This document shows, one piece after another, positions 7,267-15,637 of a DNA stretch of 17,228 nucleotides; the stretch's first letter is position 1; every line of letters begins with the position of its first letter. The translations under genes were made by a program, and so were the position numbers. Source of the stretch: Bacillota bacterium (GTDB lineage: Bacteria > Bacillota > Clostridia > Peptostreptococcales > Anaerovoracaceae). The stretch covers positions 1 through 17,228 of the forward strand of contig JAGATO010000091.1 in NCBI GenBank assembly GCA_017621195.1, written 5' to 3'. The notes under the pieces were generated by a model. It did no database searches. It saw nothing but the letters and a program-made list of their open reading frames with translations, and was not told the origin of the DNA.

Positions 7267-9273
7267 ATGAATTCCCAGGAAATGAATCCTCAGGAGAGGA
7301 TGAACGAACTATATCGTCTGATGGATTATCACAACGAACGGTACTACAACCAGGACGATCCGGAGATCAGCGATTACGAATACGATCAGCTGTCGCTGGA
7401 ACTGCGCCGACTGGAGGCGGAGTACCCCCTGTTCATGCGGACCGATTCTCCCACTCAGCGGGTGGGTGGAACGGCCAAGCGGGAGCTGAAAAAGGTGAAG
7501 CACGATGTACCCGTCATCAGTCTGCAGGACGTGTTCTCCAAGGAGGACGTCTACGACTTCGTGGAGAAGATGCGGGAGGAGCTGGGCGATCCGGAGTTCG
7601 TGGTGGAGCGGAAGATCGACGGACTGTCCATCGTTCTGCGCTACTATGACGGCGTTTTGAAGGAGGCAATCACCCGGGGCGACGGCCAGATCGGTGAAAG
7701 CGTCTACGAAAACGCGCTGGAGATCCGCACCGTTCCAAAGACCATTCCTTCGAAGCTGCCGTATCTGGAGGTACGGGGCGATGTCTACATGTGCACCGAA
7801 AGCTTTGAAATGGTCAATAAAAAGCAGATGGAGACCGGCGGAAAGATCTATCAGAACCGCAGAAACAGCGCGGCGGGAACGCTGCGTCAGCTGGACAGCA
7901 CCGTGGTGAGAGAGCGTCAGCTGGATCTGTTCGTCTTCAATCTGGAGATCTGTCAGGGGAAAGAATTCCGAACCCATTCCGAGACGCTGGAATGGCTGGC
8001 GGAGCAGGGCTTCGACGTGAGCCCCGGCTTCACCATCTGCCGCACGGCAGACGAAGTGTGGGATGCGATCTGCAAGATCGGAGAAATCCGTTGGAGCCTG
8101 GACTACGGCCTGGACGGCGCCGTGGTCAAGGTCAACGATCTGGAACAGAGAAAGAGACTGGGCATGACCTCCAAGGTTCCCCGCTGGGCTACGGCTTATA
8201 AATACCCGCCGGAACAGAAGGAGACCGTGGTGGAGGACATCGTGGTACAGGTAGGACGCACGGGTCGCATTACGCCGCTGGCCATCCTGAAGCCGGTGCG
8301 GCTGGCGGAGACCACCGTGGGCCGGGCAACGCTGCACAACCAGGACTACATCGACGAGAAGGACGTGCGGGTGGGAGATACGGTCATCGTCCAGAAGGCC
8401 GGAGACATCATCCCCGAGGTTCTGTCGGTGGTGAAGGAAAAGCGGCCCGAGGGGACCGTGCCCTATCGCCTGCCGGAGGTTTGCCCCATCTGCGGCGCTC
8501 TGGTGGAGCGCGAGGCAGACGGCGCTCACATGCACTGTACCGGCGACGAGTGCTATGCCAAGGACAGCCGATCCATCGCCTACTTCGTGTCCAAGGATGC
8601 CATGAACATGGAAGGCTTCGGACCCAGTGCCGTGGAGGCTCTGATCAGCGAGGGATACATCAAAAACATCGCCGATATCTATCAGCTTCACAATGATCGG
8701 GACCGTCTCATCGAAGAAGGAATCATCGGCAAGGAAAAGTCGGTGACCAACATTCTCAACGCCATCGAGAAGTCCAAGGGGAACGACATCGACCGGCTGA
8801 TCACCGGTTTCGGAATCAAAAACGTAGGAAAGCAGTCGGCCAAGACGCTGGCTCAGAACTTCGCCTCCATGGAAGAAGTCATGGCGGCGGATGCGGAAAC
8901 GCTGATGGCCCTGCCGGATTTCGGCGCCGTGGTAGCCGAAGGAATCGTGGATTTCTTCGGAAAGGAAAAGAACAGGGAGATGGTGAGAAAGCTGGCGGAG
9001 GCCGGTGTCAACATGAAGTCCCTGGCAGCCCAGACGCGAAAGGACGATCGGTTCGCGGGAAAGACCTTCGTCCTCACGGGAACGCTGCCCTCCATGAAGC
9101 GGGACGAGGCCCAGGCCATCATCGAGTCCTTCGGAGGGAAGTGTTCCGGCAGCGTTTCGAAAAAGACCAGTTACGTGTTGGCGGGAGATGAGGCCGGAAG
9201 CAAGCTGACGAAGGCCCAGACCCTGGGAATTCCCATCATCGACGAAGAACAGTTCAAAGCAATGATCCAATAA
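7267..9273 (+). CDS. ligA: NAD+-dependent DNA ligase LigA
   Basis: A 668-residue bacterial replicative ligase that seals nicks using NAD+. The adenylation lysine is K116 in KIDG; the usual motif is KxDG. The order of parts is the N-terminal Ia domain (YYNQDDPEISDYEYD), the adenylation domain, the OB fold (QVGRTGRITPLAIL), a zinc finger with C406, C409, C424 and C429, helix-hairpin-helix repeats (about 440-590), and a C-terminal BRCT domain from about residue 592 (FAGKTFVLTGTLPSMKRDEA). All expected catalytic parts are present. ATG 7267 follows GAGAGGTGAG. It lies 53 bases behind pcrA and 50 bases before the AIR-synthase-like gene. Confidence 0.97.
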   Translation: MNSQEMNPQERMNELYRLMDYHNERYYNQDDPEISDYEYDQLSLELRRLEAEYPLFMRTDSPTQRVGGTAKRELKKVKHDVPVISLQDVFSKEDVYDFVEKMREELGDPEFVVERKIDGLSIVLRYYDGVLKEAITRGDGQIGESVYENALEIRTVPKTIPSKLPYLEVRGDVYMCTESFEMVNKKQMETGGKIYQNRRNSAAGTLRQLDSTVVRERQLDLFVFNLEICQGKEFRTHSETLEWLAEQGFDVSPGFTICRTADEVWDAICKIGEIRWSLDYGLDGAVVKVNDLEQRKRLGMTSKVPRWATAYKYPPEQKETVVEDIVVQVGRTGRITPLAILKPVRLAETTVGRATLHNQDYIDEKDVRVGDTVIVQKAGDIIPEVLSVVKEKRPEGTVPYRLPEVCPICGALVEREADGAHMHCTGDECYAKDSRSIAYFVSKDAMNMEGFGPSAVEALISEGYIKNIADIYQLHNDRDRLIEEGIIGKEKSVTNILNAIEKSKGNDIDRLITGFGIKNVGKQSAKTLAQNFASMEEVMAADAETLMALPDFGAVVAEGIVDFFGKEKNREMVRKLAEAGVNMKSLAAQTRKDDRFAGKTFVLTGTLPSMKRDEAQAIIESFGGKCSGSVSKKTSYVLAGDEAGSKLTKAQTLGIPIIDEEQFKAMIQ

Positions 9274-9309
9274 AACGATTCATAGCGATTCATTCAATAA
9301 CAGGAAATC

Positions 9310-9315
9310 AGGTGA
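9310..9315 (+). promoter_or_regulatory. Ribosome binding site that decides the start of the AIRS-like gene
   Basis: AGGTGA with an 8-base spacer to ATG 9324. The alternative in-frame GTG at 9312 lies inside this site and has no good site of its own, so the ATG is preferred. Confidence 0.6.
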
Positions 9316-9323
9316 CAACAGAC

Positions 9324-10361
9324 ATGGAACAGAAGAAGATCGCAGGCCTGGTGTGGGACCAGCCCCTTCCCGTAGGGAAGCTGGACACAGACCTGCTGCG
9401 GGAAATCGTTTTCAAACACATCCATCACAAGAGAGCGGAAGTCCTGGTGCGTCCCGGTGTGGGCGAGGACTGTGCAACGTTGGACTTTGACCGGTACGAG
9501 TGCGTCATGTCCACCGACCCCATTACGGCGGCCATTTCGGAGATCGGCCGTCTGGCCATCCACATTACCTGCAACGACATCGCCTCCAACGGCGTGGAGC
9601 CTCTGGGAATCATGCTGGCGGTCATGCTGCCGGTAGGGACCACGGCCCGGGAGATCGAAACCATCATGAAGCAGGCGGCCGAGGTGTCCGAATCCCTCGG
9701 TGTGGAGATCATCGGCGGTCACACGGAGATCACTCCGGCGGTGAACCGGCCCGTCATCGTCTCGACGGCCATCGGCCGGACTGTGGCCGGCGGATCCCAG
9801 AGGGCGCAAAACATGCGGCCCGGCGACGCCATTCTGATGACGAAGCAGGCCGGTCTGGAAGGAACGGGCATCATCGCCAGCGACTTTGCCGACCAGCTGA
9901 CCTCCGTCCTGACGGAGGATGAGCTGAACGAGGCCAAAGGCTATCTGAAGATGGTCAGCGTAGTCAAGGAAGGCGTGGCTGCCGGAACCATGGGAACGGC
10001 AGGAATGCACGACATCACGGAGGGCGGCGTTCTGGGCGCCGTGTGGGAACTGTCGGAGATCGCAGGCGTCGGCGTGGAACTGGAAGAGGCGAAGATTCCC
10101 GTCAGTTCCGTGACCCGCAAGGTCTGCGAGCACTTCGGAATCAATGATCTGAGGCTGATCTCCAGCGGATGCATGATGATCATCGTCCACCCCGACCGGG
10201 AACAGGCCGTGGCGGATGCCATCCGGGCAGCGGGAGTTTCCGTCACCAGGATCGGCCGCGTGACGGGATTCGGTGAACCCAGAGTGATGATCGATGCAGA
10301 GGGCGAACGTCGCACCATCGATCCGCCGGAAAGTGACGAACTGTATAAAGTAGTGAAGTAG
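9324..10361 (+). CDS. AIR synthase-related protein (PurM/HypE-like fold), substrate unknown
   Basis: A 345-residue protein of the PurM/ThiL/SelD/HypE ATP-binding superfamily. Seen motifs are GVGEDC (45-50), the Mg/ATP region DPITA and HITCNDIASNG, the GGHTE loop (131-135), and the second-domain MHDITEGGVLGA (228-239). It lacks the Cys-ending PRIC-type tail of HypE (it ends DELYKVVK), lacks the reactive Cys/Sec loop of SelD, and has no purine genes beside it. It is therefore best called an AIRS-like protein and not one of the named enzymes. By family it should phosphorylate or activate an amide or acid with ATP. It sits between ligA and a phosphohexomutase, probably in the same transcript. Start choice: ATG 9324 with AGGTGA, or GTG 9312 adding four residues. 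Confidence 0.85.
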   Translation: MEQKKIAGLVWDQPLPVGKLDTDLLREIVFKHIHHKRAEVLVRPGVGEDCATLDFDRYECVMSTDPITAAISEIGRLAIHITCNDIASNGVEPLGIMLAVMLPVGTTAREIETIMKQAAEVSESLGVEIIGGHTEITPAVNRPVIVSTAIGRTVAGGSQRAQNMRPGDAILMTKQAGLEGTGIIASDFADQLTSVLTEDELNEAKGYLKMVSVVKEGVAAGTMGTAGMHDITEGGVLGAVWELSEIAGVGVELEEAKIPVSSVTRKVCEHFGINDLRLISSGCMMIIVHPDREQAVADAIRAAGVSVTRIGRVTGFGEPRVMIDAEGERRTIDPPESDELYKVVK

Positions 10362-10398
10362 AAAAACGCAGAGAAAGAGAAAGAACGAGGGAAAGAAT

Positions 10399-11928
10399 AT
10401 GGCGACAGATTACAAGAAGTTACAGAACGGCAGCGATATTCGCGGTGTTGCAGTGGAAGGCGTGGCGGGAGAATCGGTCAATCTTGGACCGGATCAGGCC
10501 AGGACTTTGACGCTGGCATTTGTACAGTGGCTTTCGGACAAGACGGGAAAGCGGCCGGCGAAATTGGTGATCTCCATCGGACACGATAGCCGGCTCTCCG
10601 CAAAGGCCCTGAAGGAAGCGGCCATCGACGCTCTTTTGCAGGCGGGCACCACGGTATTCGACTGCGGACTGGCGTCCACGCCGGCCATGTTCATGTCCAC
10701 GGTGTTCGAGGAATACCGGTGCGACGGCGCCATCATGATCACCGCCAGTCACCTGCCCTTCAACCGAAACGGCTTCAAGTACTTCGACAGGGACGGCGGC
10801 CTGAACAATGGCGATATCGTCCGCATGACGGAGTGGGCTTCCCGCTGGGAGGCAGAGGGACGTCAGGCCTTTGGCGCCGAAGCGGAAGGAACCGTGGAGA
10901 CGGTGGATCTGATCGGAACGTATTCCGACTATCTGAAGGAAAAGATCATCCGTGAAGTGAACCATCCGGATCACAGGGAGCAGCCTCTCGCCGGACTGAA
11001 GATCGTGGTGGATGCCGGAAACGGCGCCGGTGGGTTCTATGCCACTCGGATTTTGGAGCCGCTGGGAGCCGACGTTTCGGGAAGCCAGTTCCTGGAGCCG
11101 GACGGCACGTTTCCCAACCACATTCCCAATCCGGAAAACAAAGACGCCATGGCTTCCATCAGCGAAAAGGTCAGGACGACCGGGGCGAATTTCGGCCTGA
11201 TCTTCGATACGGACGTGGATCGCTCGTCTGCCGTGGACCGCAGCGGCAAGGAGATCAGCCGCAACGCCATCGTTGCCATGGCGGCGGCGCTGATTGCCAG
11301 GGAACACCCGGGAACCACGGTGGTCACCGACAGCATCACCAGCGACCAGCTGACGGTGTATCTGGAGCAGTGCCTGGGACTGAAGCATCTTCGCTTCAAG
11401 CGCGGCTACAAGAACGTCATCAACAAATCCATGGAGCTGAACGAAGCAGGCGTGGACAGTCAGCTGGCCATCGAGACCTCCGGTCATGCAGCCTACAAAG
11501 AGAACTACTTCCTGGACGACGGAGCGTATCTGGCCACCAAAATCGTCATCAAGGCGGCGCAGCTGGCCCGGCAGGGCGTGGGAATCGACGTTCTGCTGTC
11601 CAGTCTGGAGGAGCCGAAAGAGGCCATCGAAGTGAGATTTCCCATCCGTGGCGATGATTTCGCGGAAGTGGGAACGACTGTACTGAACGGTCTGAAGGAG
11701 TGGGCAGAAGCCCTTTCCGATCAGGGCGTCTCCGTGGTGGAACCCAATTACGAGGGAGTGCGCCTGAACTTCCGCGGTGAAGGCCTGTCCGGCTGGTGCC
11801 TGCTGAGAAAATCCCTGCACGACCCCATCCTGCCCCTGAACGTGGAGGTGACGGAAGGAAGCTGCCAGGAGATTTTAGAGCAGATCCGCAGCTTCCTGTC
11901 CCGGTACGAGCAGGTGGAAGCGAAATAA
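10399..11928 (+). CDS. Phosphoglucomutase/phosphomannomutase family protein
   Basis: A 509-residue alpha-D-phosphohexomutase that interconverts hexose 6- and 1-phosphates to supply sugar-nucleotide and glycan synthesis. The phosphoserine loop reads TASHLPFNRNG (115-125, phosphoserine S117), with HLPFN where HNP is most common. The metal loop is DTDVDR (270-275) instead of DGDxDR, and the sugar-binding loop is ETSGH (359-363). The C-terminal phosphate-binding part is present (EGSCQEILEQIRSFL at the end). These small differences are shared, as far as I recall, by a clostridial subgroup and do not suggest loss of function. It follows the AIRS-like gene by 37 bases with a GAGGGAAAG site. Whether it prefers glucose or mannose phosphate cannot be told. 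Confidence 0.88.
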   Translation: MATDYKKLQNGSDIRGVAVEGVAGESVNLGPDQARTLTLAFVQWLSDKTGKRPAKLVISIGHDSRLSAKALKEAAIDALLQAGTTVFDCGLASTPAMFMSTVFEEYRCDGAIMITASHLPFNRNGFKYFDRDGGLNNGDIVRMTEWASRWEAEGRQAFGAEAEGTVETVDLIGTYSDYLKEKIIREVNHPDHREQPLAGLKIVVDAGNGAGGFYATRILEPLGADVSGSQFLEPDGTFPNHIPNPENKDAMASISEKVRTTGANFGLIFDTDVDRSSAVDRSGKEISRNAIVAMAAALIAREHPGTTVVTDSITSDQLTVYLEQCLGLKHLRFKRGYKNVINKSMELNEAGVDSQLAIETSGHAAYKENYFLDDGAYLATKIVIKAAQLARQGVGIDVLLSSLEEPKEAIEVRFPIRGDDFAEVGTTVLNGLKEWAEALSDQGVSVVEPNYEGVRLNFRGEGLSGWCLLRKSLHDPILPLNVEVTEGSCQEILEQIRSFLSRYEQVEAK

Positions 11929-11964
11929 AATAATGACAAATGAATGAATTTTGGTGGATTGTTA

Positions 11965-11993
11965 TTTCCATTGGGCCGGAATTGCGATATAAT
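11965..11993 (+). promoter_or_regulatory. Promoter of the NlpC/P60-like gene
   Basis: TTTCCA at 11965-11970 (4 of 6 to TTGACA), a 17-base spacer and a perfect TATAAT at 11988-11993, in AT-rich DNA after the mutase stop. It implies that the next gene is expressed separately from the long operon. Confidence 0.65.
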
Positions 11994-12041
11994 GAAAAAA
12001 GCCGTTAAGAAAATGCTAAGATTTACAGAAAGAGCGGACGG

Positions 12042-12587
12042 ATGAATCGAACGAAGAAGATTTATATCGTAATTACACAGACCGGAACATTGCTGTCGAG
12101 AGTGCTCAAGCTGATTTCGGGAGCGGAGTACAATCACGCATCCATCAGCCTGGCAGCGGACCTGAGAACCATGTATTCCTTCGGAAGACTGAACCCTTAC
12201 AATCCCTTTTGGGGCGGGTTTGTAGAAGAATCCCCTCAGACGGGAACGTTTCTGCGGTTTTCCGAAACACGAGCCATGGTGCTGTCCGTCTCTGTCAGAC
12301 CGGAGCAGTACGATGCGATTCGAGATCAGCTGATCCGGATGATGCATCAACGTCGCCTGTACCGATATAATTACATCGGTCTGGGAATGGCGGCCTTCGG
12401 TATCTGCTATTCGAAAGAGGACTGCTTTTACTGCTCGGAGTTCGTCAGGGAAATGCTGGAGGAGGGCCGCGTGTCCGGCTGTGAACAGCTGGATTCCATC
12501 GTCCATCCCATGCATTTTCTGGAACTGCCCGACGCCCATCTCATCTATCGGGGAAGGCTGAGGGAATATTCCCAATTGCAAGAATAA
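12042..12587 (+). CDS. Permuted NlpC/P60-like (papain-fold) protein
   Basis: A 181-residue protein of the circularly permuted papain-like group (YiiX/YebB/G6R-like). The His precedes the Cys: H32 in YNHASISL and C131 in DCFYCSEFV, the expected catalytic pair in the permuted order. Members act as amidases or hydrolases on cell-wall peptides or lipid-amide bonds, but most are untested. No signal peptide is seen: the N terminus MNRTKKIYIVITQTGT is the first beta strand, so it is probably cytoplasmic. Y110 NYIGL and LYRYN resemble the lid region of the family. It has its own promoter and ends just before a terminator, facing rocF convergently. The ribosome binding site before ATG 12042 (AAAGAGCGGACGG) is weak. 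Confidence 0.75.
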   Translation: MNRTKKIYIVITQTGTLLSRVLKLISGAEYNHASISLAADLRTMYSFGRLNPYNPFWGGFVEESPQTGTFLRFSETRAMVLSVSVRPEQYDAIRDQLIRMMHQRRLYRYNYIGLGMAAFGICYSKEDCFYCSEFVREMLEEGRVSGCEQLDSIVHPMHFLELPDAHLIYRGRLREYSQLQE

Positions 12588-12592
12588 AGAAA

Positions 12593-12628
12593 GGAGACGG
12601 AGTGCATCAGCACATCCGACTCCTTTTT
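12593..12628 (+). terminator. Intrinsic terminator between convergent genes
   Basis: GGAG-A-CGG-A-GTGC, an ATCA loop, then GCAC-AT-CCG-A-CTCC followed by five T (12624-12628). Read from the other strand the same hairpin is followed by TTTCTTTA, so it may also stop rocF transcripts. Confidence 0.88.
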
Positions 12629-12649
12629 GCATGGAATGATATATGCGAA

Positions 12650-13543
12650 TTAATATACGACCTTGCCCAGGCAGGACTGTACCAGTTCGGAGGCCAGGAT
12701 ACCGGTCTTGTTTCTTTCGTCCAGAATGGGGTTGACCTCAACCATGTCGATGGCCAGCAGCTTTTCGGATTCGGCCAGGGTTTCCACGGCCAGGAAGGCT
12801 TCGCGGACGGTCAGGCCGCTGTGAACGATGGTACCGGTTCCGGGAGCGGCTTCCGGCGTGATGGCGTCTACGTCGAAGCTCAGGTGGATGCCTTCGGTAC
12901 CGGTTCCGGCAACGTGGATGGCGCGGCGGATGACTTCTTCCATTCCCAGCTTATCGATGACGTTGATGGGGAATACGGTAACGCCGGCTTCCTTCATGCG
13001 AACCCGTTCCATGGTGTCGATGTCGCGGCCGCCGATCTGTACGCAGTGACGGGGTTCCACATAGACGGGACCCTGTCCGAAGTCTACCATGCATTCGGGA
13101 CCGTGACCGCAGACGGCGGAGAAGGGCATTCCGTGCATGTTTCCGCTGGGGGAGCTTTCTTCGTCGTTCCAGTCGCCGTGAGCGTCGATCCAGATGATGC
13201 CGATGTTCTTGTAATGCTTGGAAACGGCGGAAATGCTTCCGGCCGCGATGCTGTGGTCACCGCCTAAAATGACGGGGAAGTGGCCTGCCTTCAGCGTTTC
13301 TTCCACGGAATGGTATAAGCGGTTGTTTACGTCCAGAACCTGTTCGTAGTTTCTCAGCGTATCCTTGGTGGCGCCTTCCGGCAGCTGGATGATGTCGCCC
13401 TTATCGTGGACTTCGTAGCCCAGTTCTCTCAGACCGTTGCAGATTCCGCCGTAGCGAATGGCCATGGGGCCCATGGCGACGCCGCGGGTAGCGGCACCCA
13501 GATCCATCTGAACCCCAACGATGTCGATCGCTTTCTTAAACAT
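12650..13543 (-). CDS. rocF: Arginase
   Basis: A 297-residue ureohydrolase that splits L-arginine to ornithine and urea in the cytoplasm. All manganese ligands are visible: H97 (GGDHS), D120/H122/D124 (DAHGDWN), and D224/D226 (SFDVDAITP). The SGNMHG segment (133-138) with N126 and S133 matches the amino-acid recognition residues of arginases and argues against agmatinase; E276 (NPILDERNKTG) should bind the guanidinium. Tryptophan in DAHGDWN is slightly unusual; Ile or Phe is more common. The frame is open 40 codons further, but ATG 13543 has AAGGAGG at a good distance and begins at the conserved IDIVGVQMDLG. It is preceded by a promoter and a long structured leader with a terminator, and no ornithine or arginine genes adjoin it. 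Confidence 0.93.
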   Translation of the reverse strand: MFKKAIDIVGVQMDLGAATRGVAMGPMAIRYGGICNGLRELGYEVHDKGDIIQLPEGATKDTLRNYEQVLDVNNRLYHSVEETLKAGHFPVILGGDHSIAAGSISAVSKHYKNIGIIWIDAHGDWNDEESSPSGNMHGMPFSAVCGHGPECMVDFGQGPVYVEPRHCVQIGGRDIDTMERVRMKEAGVTVFPINVIDKLGMEEVIRRAIHVAGTGTEGIHLSFDVDAITPEAAPGTGTIVHSGLTVREAFLAVETLAESEKLLAIDMVEVNPILDERNKTGILASELVQSCLGKVVY

Positions 13544-13728
13544 GATTTCTTCCTCCTTCATACACCAAATAAAAAACGACGCCCTTTCGAAAGTGCGTCG
13601 TCTAAATTCTTTGCGCTCCGCTATGCACAATTCGAAATTTCCACTTTGATGCGCCGTTTTCACAGCTCTTTTAAAAGTAAAACTTTCTCATGTGCAGACA
13701 TACCTGTCTAGCAGAGAATTCTATTGTT
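13544..13728 (-). promoter_or_regulatory. Structured 5' leader of rocF (attenuator or riboswitch candidate)
   Basis: About 185 nt between the predicted start and the rocF ATG. In order on the minus strand there is a long hairpin at 13718-13685 (TTCTC/GAGAA outer, TGC-AGAC/GTCT-GCA inner), then a GTTTT/AAAAC pairing, then TTGTGC/GCGCAA enclosing an 8-base loop, then the terminator. AAAGTG (complement of 13642-13647) can pair with CACTTT in the terminator's 5' arm (complement of 13590-13595), a possible antiterminator. I do not recognise a known riboswitch class. No convincing leader peptide rich in Arg codons is seen. Confidence 0.5.
13571..13601 (-). terminator. Intrinsic terminator inside the rocF leader
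   Basis: On the minus strand ACGACGC (13601-13595) pairs with GCGTCGT (13582-13576). The inner CTTTCGAAAG continues the stem, and TTTTT follows at 13575-13571. It ends about 28 bases before the rocF ATG, overlapping neither gene. It either attenuates rocF or terminates transcripts from the dehydratase upstream, or both. Confidence 0.82.
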
Positions 13729-13734
13729 GAATGC

Positions 13735-13763
13735 ATTGTATCACGATAAAAATGAAAATGCAA
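13735..13763 (-). promoter_or_regulatory. Putative rocF promoter
   Basis: TTGCAT (13763-13758), a 17-base spacer and TACAAT (13740-13735) on the minus strand. The -10 is good (5 of 6) and the -35 shares the leading TTG. It lies just past the dehydratase stop, in AT-rich DNA. Confidence 0.6.
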
Positions 13764-13798
13764 GCGGTTTTTCACAGAAAATATTCCCGTTGTTTTTG

Positions 13799-15514
13799 CT
13801 ATTTCATATAGCCGCCTTTCATGGGGGAAACGGCGTGTTCCGAGAAAATCTTCAAAACGCCGGACGGATACTTCCGAGGCTTCGGCGTCCAGCGGGACTT
13901 TCTCTCTCGCAGAACGGCGTCGATTTCTTCCGGTGTTTTCGGTTCGCCGTGGATTCCGACGATTTCCAGCACCCGGGCAGGAATATCGATGTGGATCAGG
14001 TCGCCTTCCTCCACCAGAGCGATGGGACCGCCGTCGGCGGCTTCCGGTGAAACGTGGCCGATGGAAGGACCGGTGGATGCGCCGGAGAATCGGCCGTCGG
14101 TGATCAGGGCGATGGAGCGGCCCAGTTCCTGATCGGAGGAGATGGCTTCGGAGGTATAGAACATCTCCGGCATACCCGAACCCTTGGGGCCCTCGTAGCG
14201 GATGAAGACGGCATCGCCGGGATGGATCTTATGAGTCAGCACGGCATCGATGGCGTCCTCCTCGCAGTCGAAGGGACGGGCGTTCAGCGTGGCCCGGAAC
14301 ATTTCCTTCGGGCAGGCGGTATGCTTGATGACGGCCCCCTCGGGAGCCAGGTTTCCCTTCAGGATGGCGATGGCACCGTCGGTGCCGATGGCCCGATCGA
14401 AGGGGCGGATGATGTCCTGCCAGGTCAGGCCTACGGCGGCGCAGTATGCGTCGCACTTGTCGTAGAAGCCGCTTTACTTCAGATCGTCTAGGTTTTCTCC
14501 CAGAGTCTTTCCGGTAACGGTCATGACGTCCAGGTGGAGCATGGAACGGATCTCTTCCATGATCCGTGGTACGCCACCGGCGTAGTAGAAGTACTGGGCA
14601 GGCCACGTTCCGGCGGGGCGGATATCCAGAAGATAGTGGGCTCCCCGGTGGAGGCGATCGAAGGTTTCGGCGTCCAGGGTCAGACCAAACTCCCGGGCGA
14701 TGGCCGGGATGTGGAGCAACGAATTGGTGGAGCCGGAGATGGCTGCGTGGACCATGATGGCGTTTTCGAAGGAATCCATGGTGACCATGTCGCGGGGCTT
14801 CAACTCCCGTCTGGCCAGCTCCAGAACCTGACGGCCCGCGGTTTCCGCCACGGTCCGCAGATCGTCGCAGGTGGCCGGCATCAAAGCGGATCCGGGGAGC
14901 ATCAGGCCCAGCGCTTCTCCCATGATCTGCATGGTGGACGCCGTTCCCATGAAGGAACATGCGCCGCAGGAGGGGCAGGCGTGCTGTTTGTACCAGGTTA
15001 GCTGTTCTTCGGTGATCTCGCCCCGGGCGCATTTGGCAGAATAGATGCCGATCTGTTCCAGCGTCAAAAGATCCGGCCCCGCGTCCATGACGCCGCCGGT
15101 GACCAGACTGGACGGCATGTTGACGCGGCCGATGCCCATCAGGTGGGCCGGAACGGCCTTGTCGCAGCTGGCTACGAAGACGCCGCCGTCGAAGGGCGTT
15201 GCCCCGGCGTGAATTTCGATCATATTGGCGATCATGTCGCGGCTGGCCAGAGAATAGTTGATTCCGTCGTGCCCCTGGGACATGCCGTCGCAGATGTCGG
15301 TGGCGAAGTACCGTGCGGCTTTACCGCCGGCCTGCGCCACGCCGTCCACCGCCCGGTTTACCAGTTCCAGCAGGTGGGCGCTGCCTGGATGGCTGTCGCC
15401 GAAGGTGCTCTCTACCATGATCTGAGGCCGGGACAGATCCTCTACCGTCCAGCCCATGCCCATGCGCAGGGGATCCTGCTCGGGCGCAATCTTTCGTATC
15501 TCCTGACTTATCAT
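13799..15514 (-). pseudogene. IlvD/Edd-family dehydratase broken by one in-frame TAA
   Basis: The full reading frame is 572 codons, a normal length for dihydroxy-acid or sugar-acid dehydratases, but codon 347 (14476-14474) is TAA. Both sides are intact and in the same frame. Before the stop are ICDGMSQGHDG, SCDKAVPAHLMG and CPSCGACSFMGTASTM, with Fe-S cysteines C117 and C186 among others. After it are GNLAPEGAVIKH, IRYEGPKGSGMPEM and ALITDGRFSGASTGPSIGHVSPEA. A working copy would remove water from a dihydroxy acid, in branched-chain amino-acid synthesis or sugar-acid breakdown. No ilv or sugar-acid genes adjoin it, so the substrate is open. The stop removes the C-terminal beta-barrel domain, so a truncated 346-residue product should be inactive. 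A sequencing error is the main alternative. ATG 15514 has GAGG at 8 bases; ATG 15520 would have it at 2. Confidence 0.85.
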
Positions 15515-15522
15515 ACCCATAA

Positions 15523-15526
15523 CCTC
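15523..15526 (-). promoter_or_regulatory. Ribosome binding site choosing the dehydratase start
   Basis: GAGG on the minus strand lies 8 bases before ATG 15514 but only 2 before ATG 15520, so translation most likely starts at 15514. Confidence 0.5.
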
Positions 15527-15576
15527 GTTTCTCGTTTTGAATTTGTCGCTTCGGATGCGTTTCCGATGTCACTGAC

Positions 15577-15605
15577 AGTTTAGCACAAAGAGGCGGGCGG
15601 GTAAA
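15577..15605 (-). promoter_or_regulatory. Weak candidate promoter of the dehydratase gene
   Basis: TTTACC (15605-15600), a 17-base spacer and TGC-TAAACT (15582-15577) on the minus strand: 4 of 6 in each hexamer plus an extended -10 TG. It is divergent from the SRP RNA promoter about 33 bases away. Confidence 0.35.
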
Positions 15606-15637
15606 GATCGGTAAGAAGGAGAATCGCATTCTTTTCC

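Noticed and set aside
7309..9270. 653-codon minus-strand frame opposite ligA
   Set aside because: It is a shadow of ligA with the same compositional cause; no domain is recognisable.
10420..11820. 466-codon minus-strand frame opposite the phosphohexomutase
   Set aside because: It is a shadow frame without motifs or a ribosome binding site.
13647..13704. Short leader peptides upstream of rocF, such as MRKFYF or MSAHEKVLLLKEL
   Set aside because: Their ribosome binding sites are too close, too far or absent, and the codons are not enriched for Arg or ornithine-related control.
14474..14476. Programmed stop-codon read-through or pyrrolysine insertion in the dehydratase
   Set aside because: The codon is TAA, not TAG or TGA. 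No stimulatory structure is evident, and the family has no known recoding.
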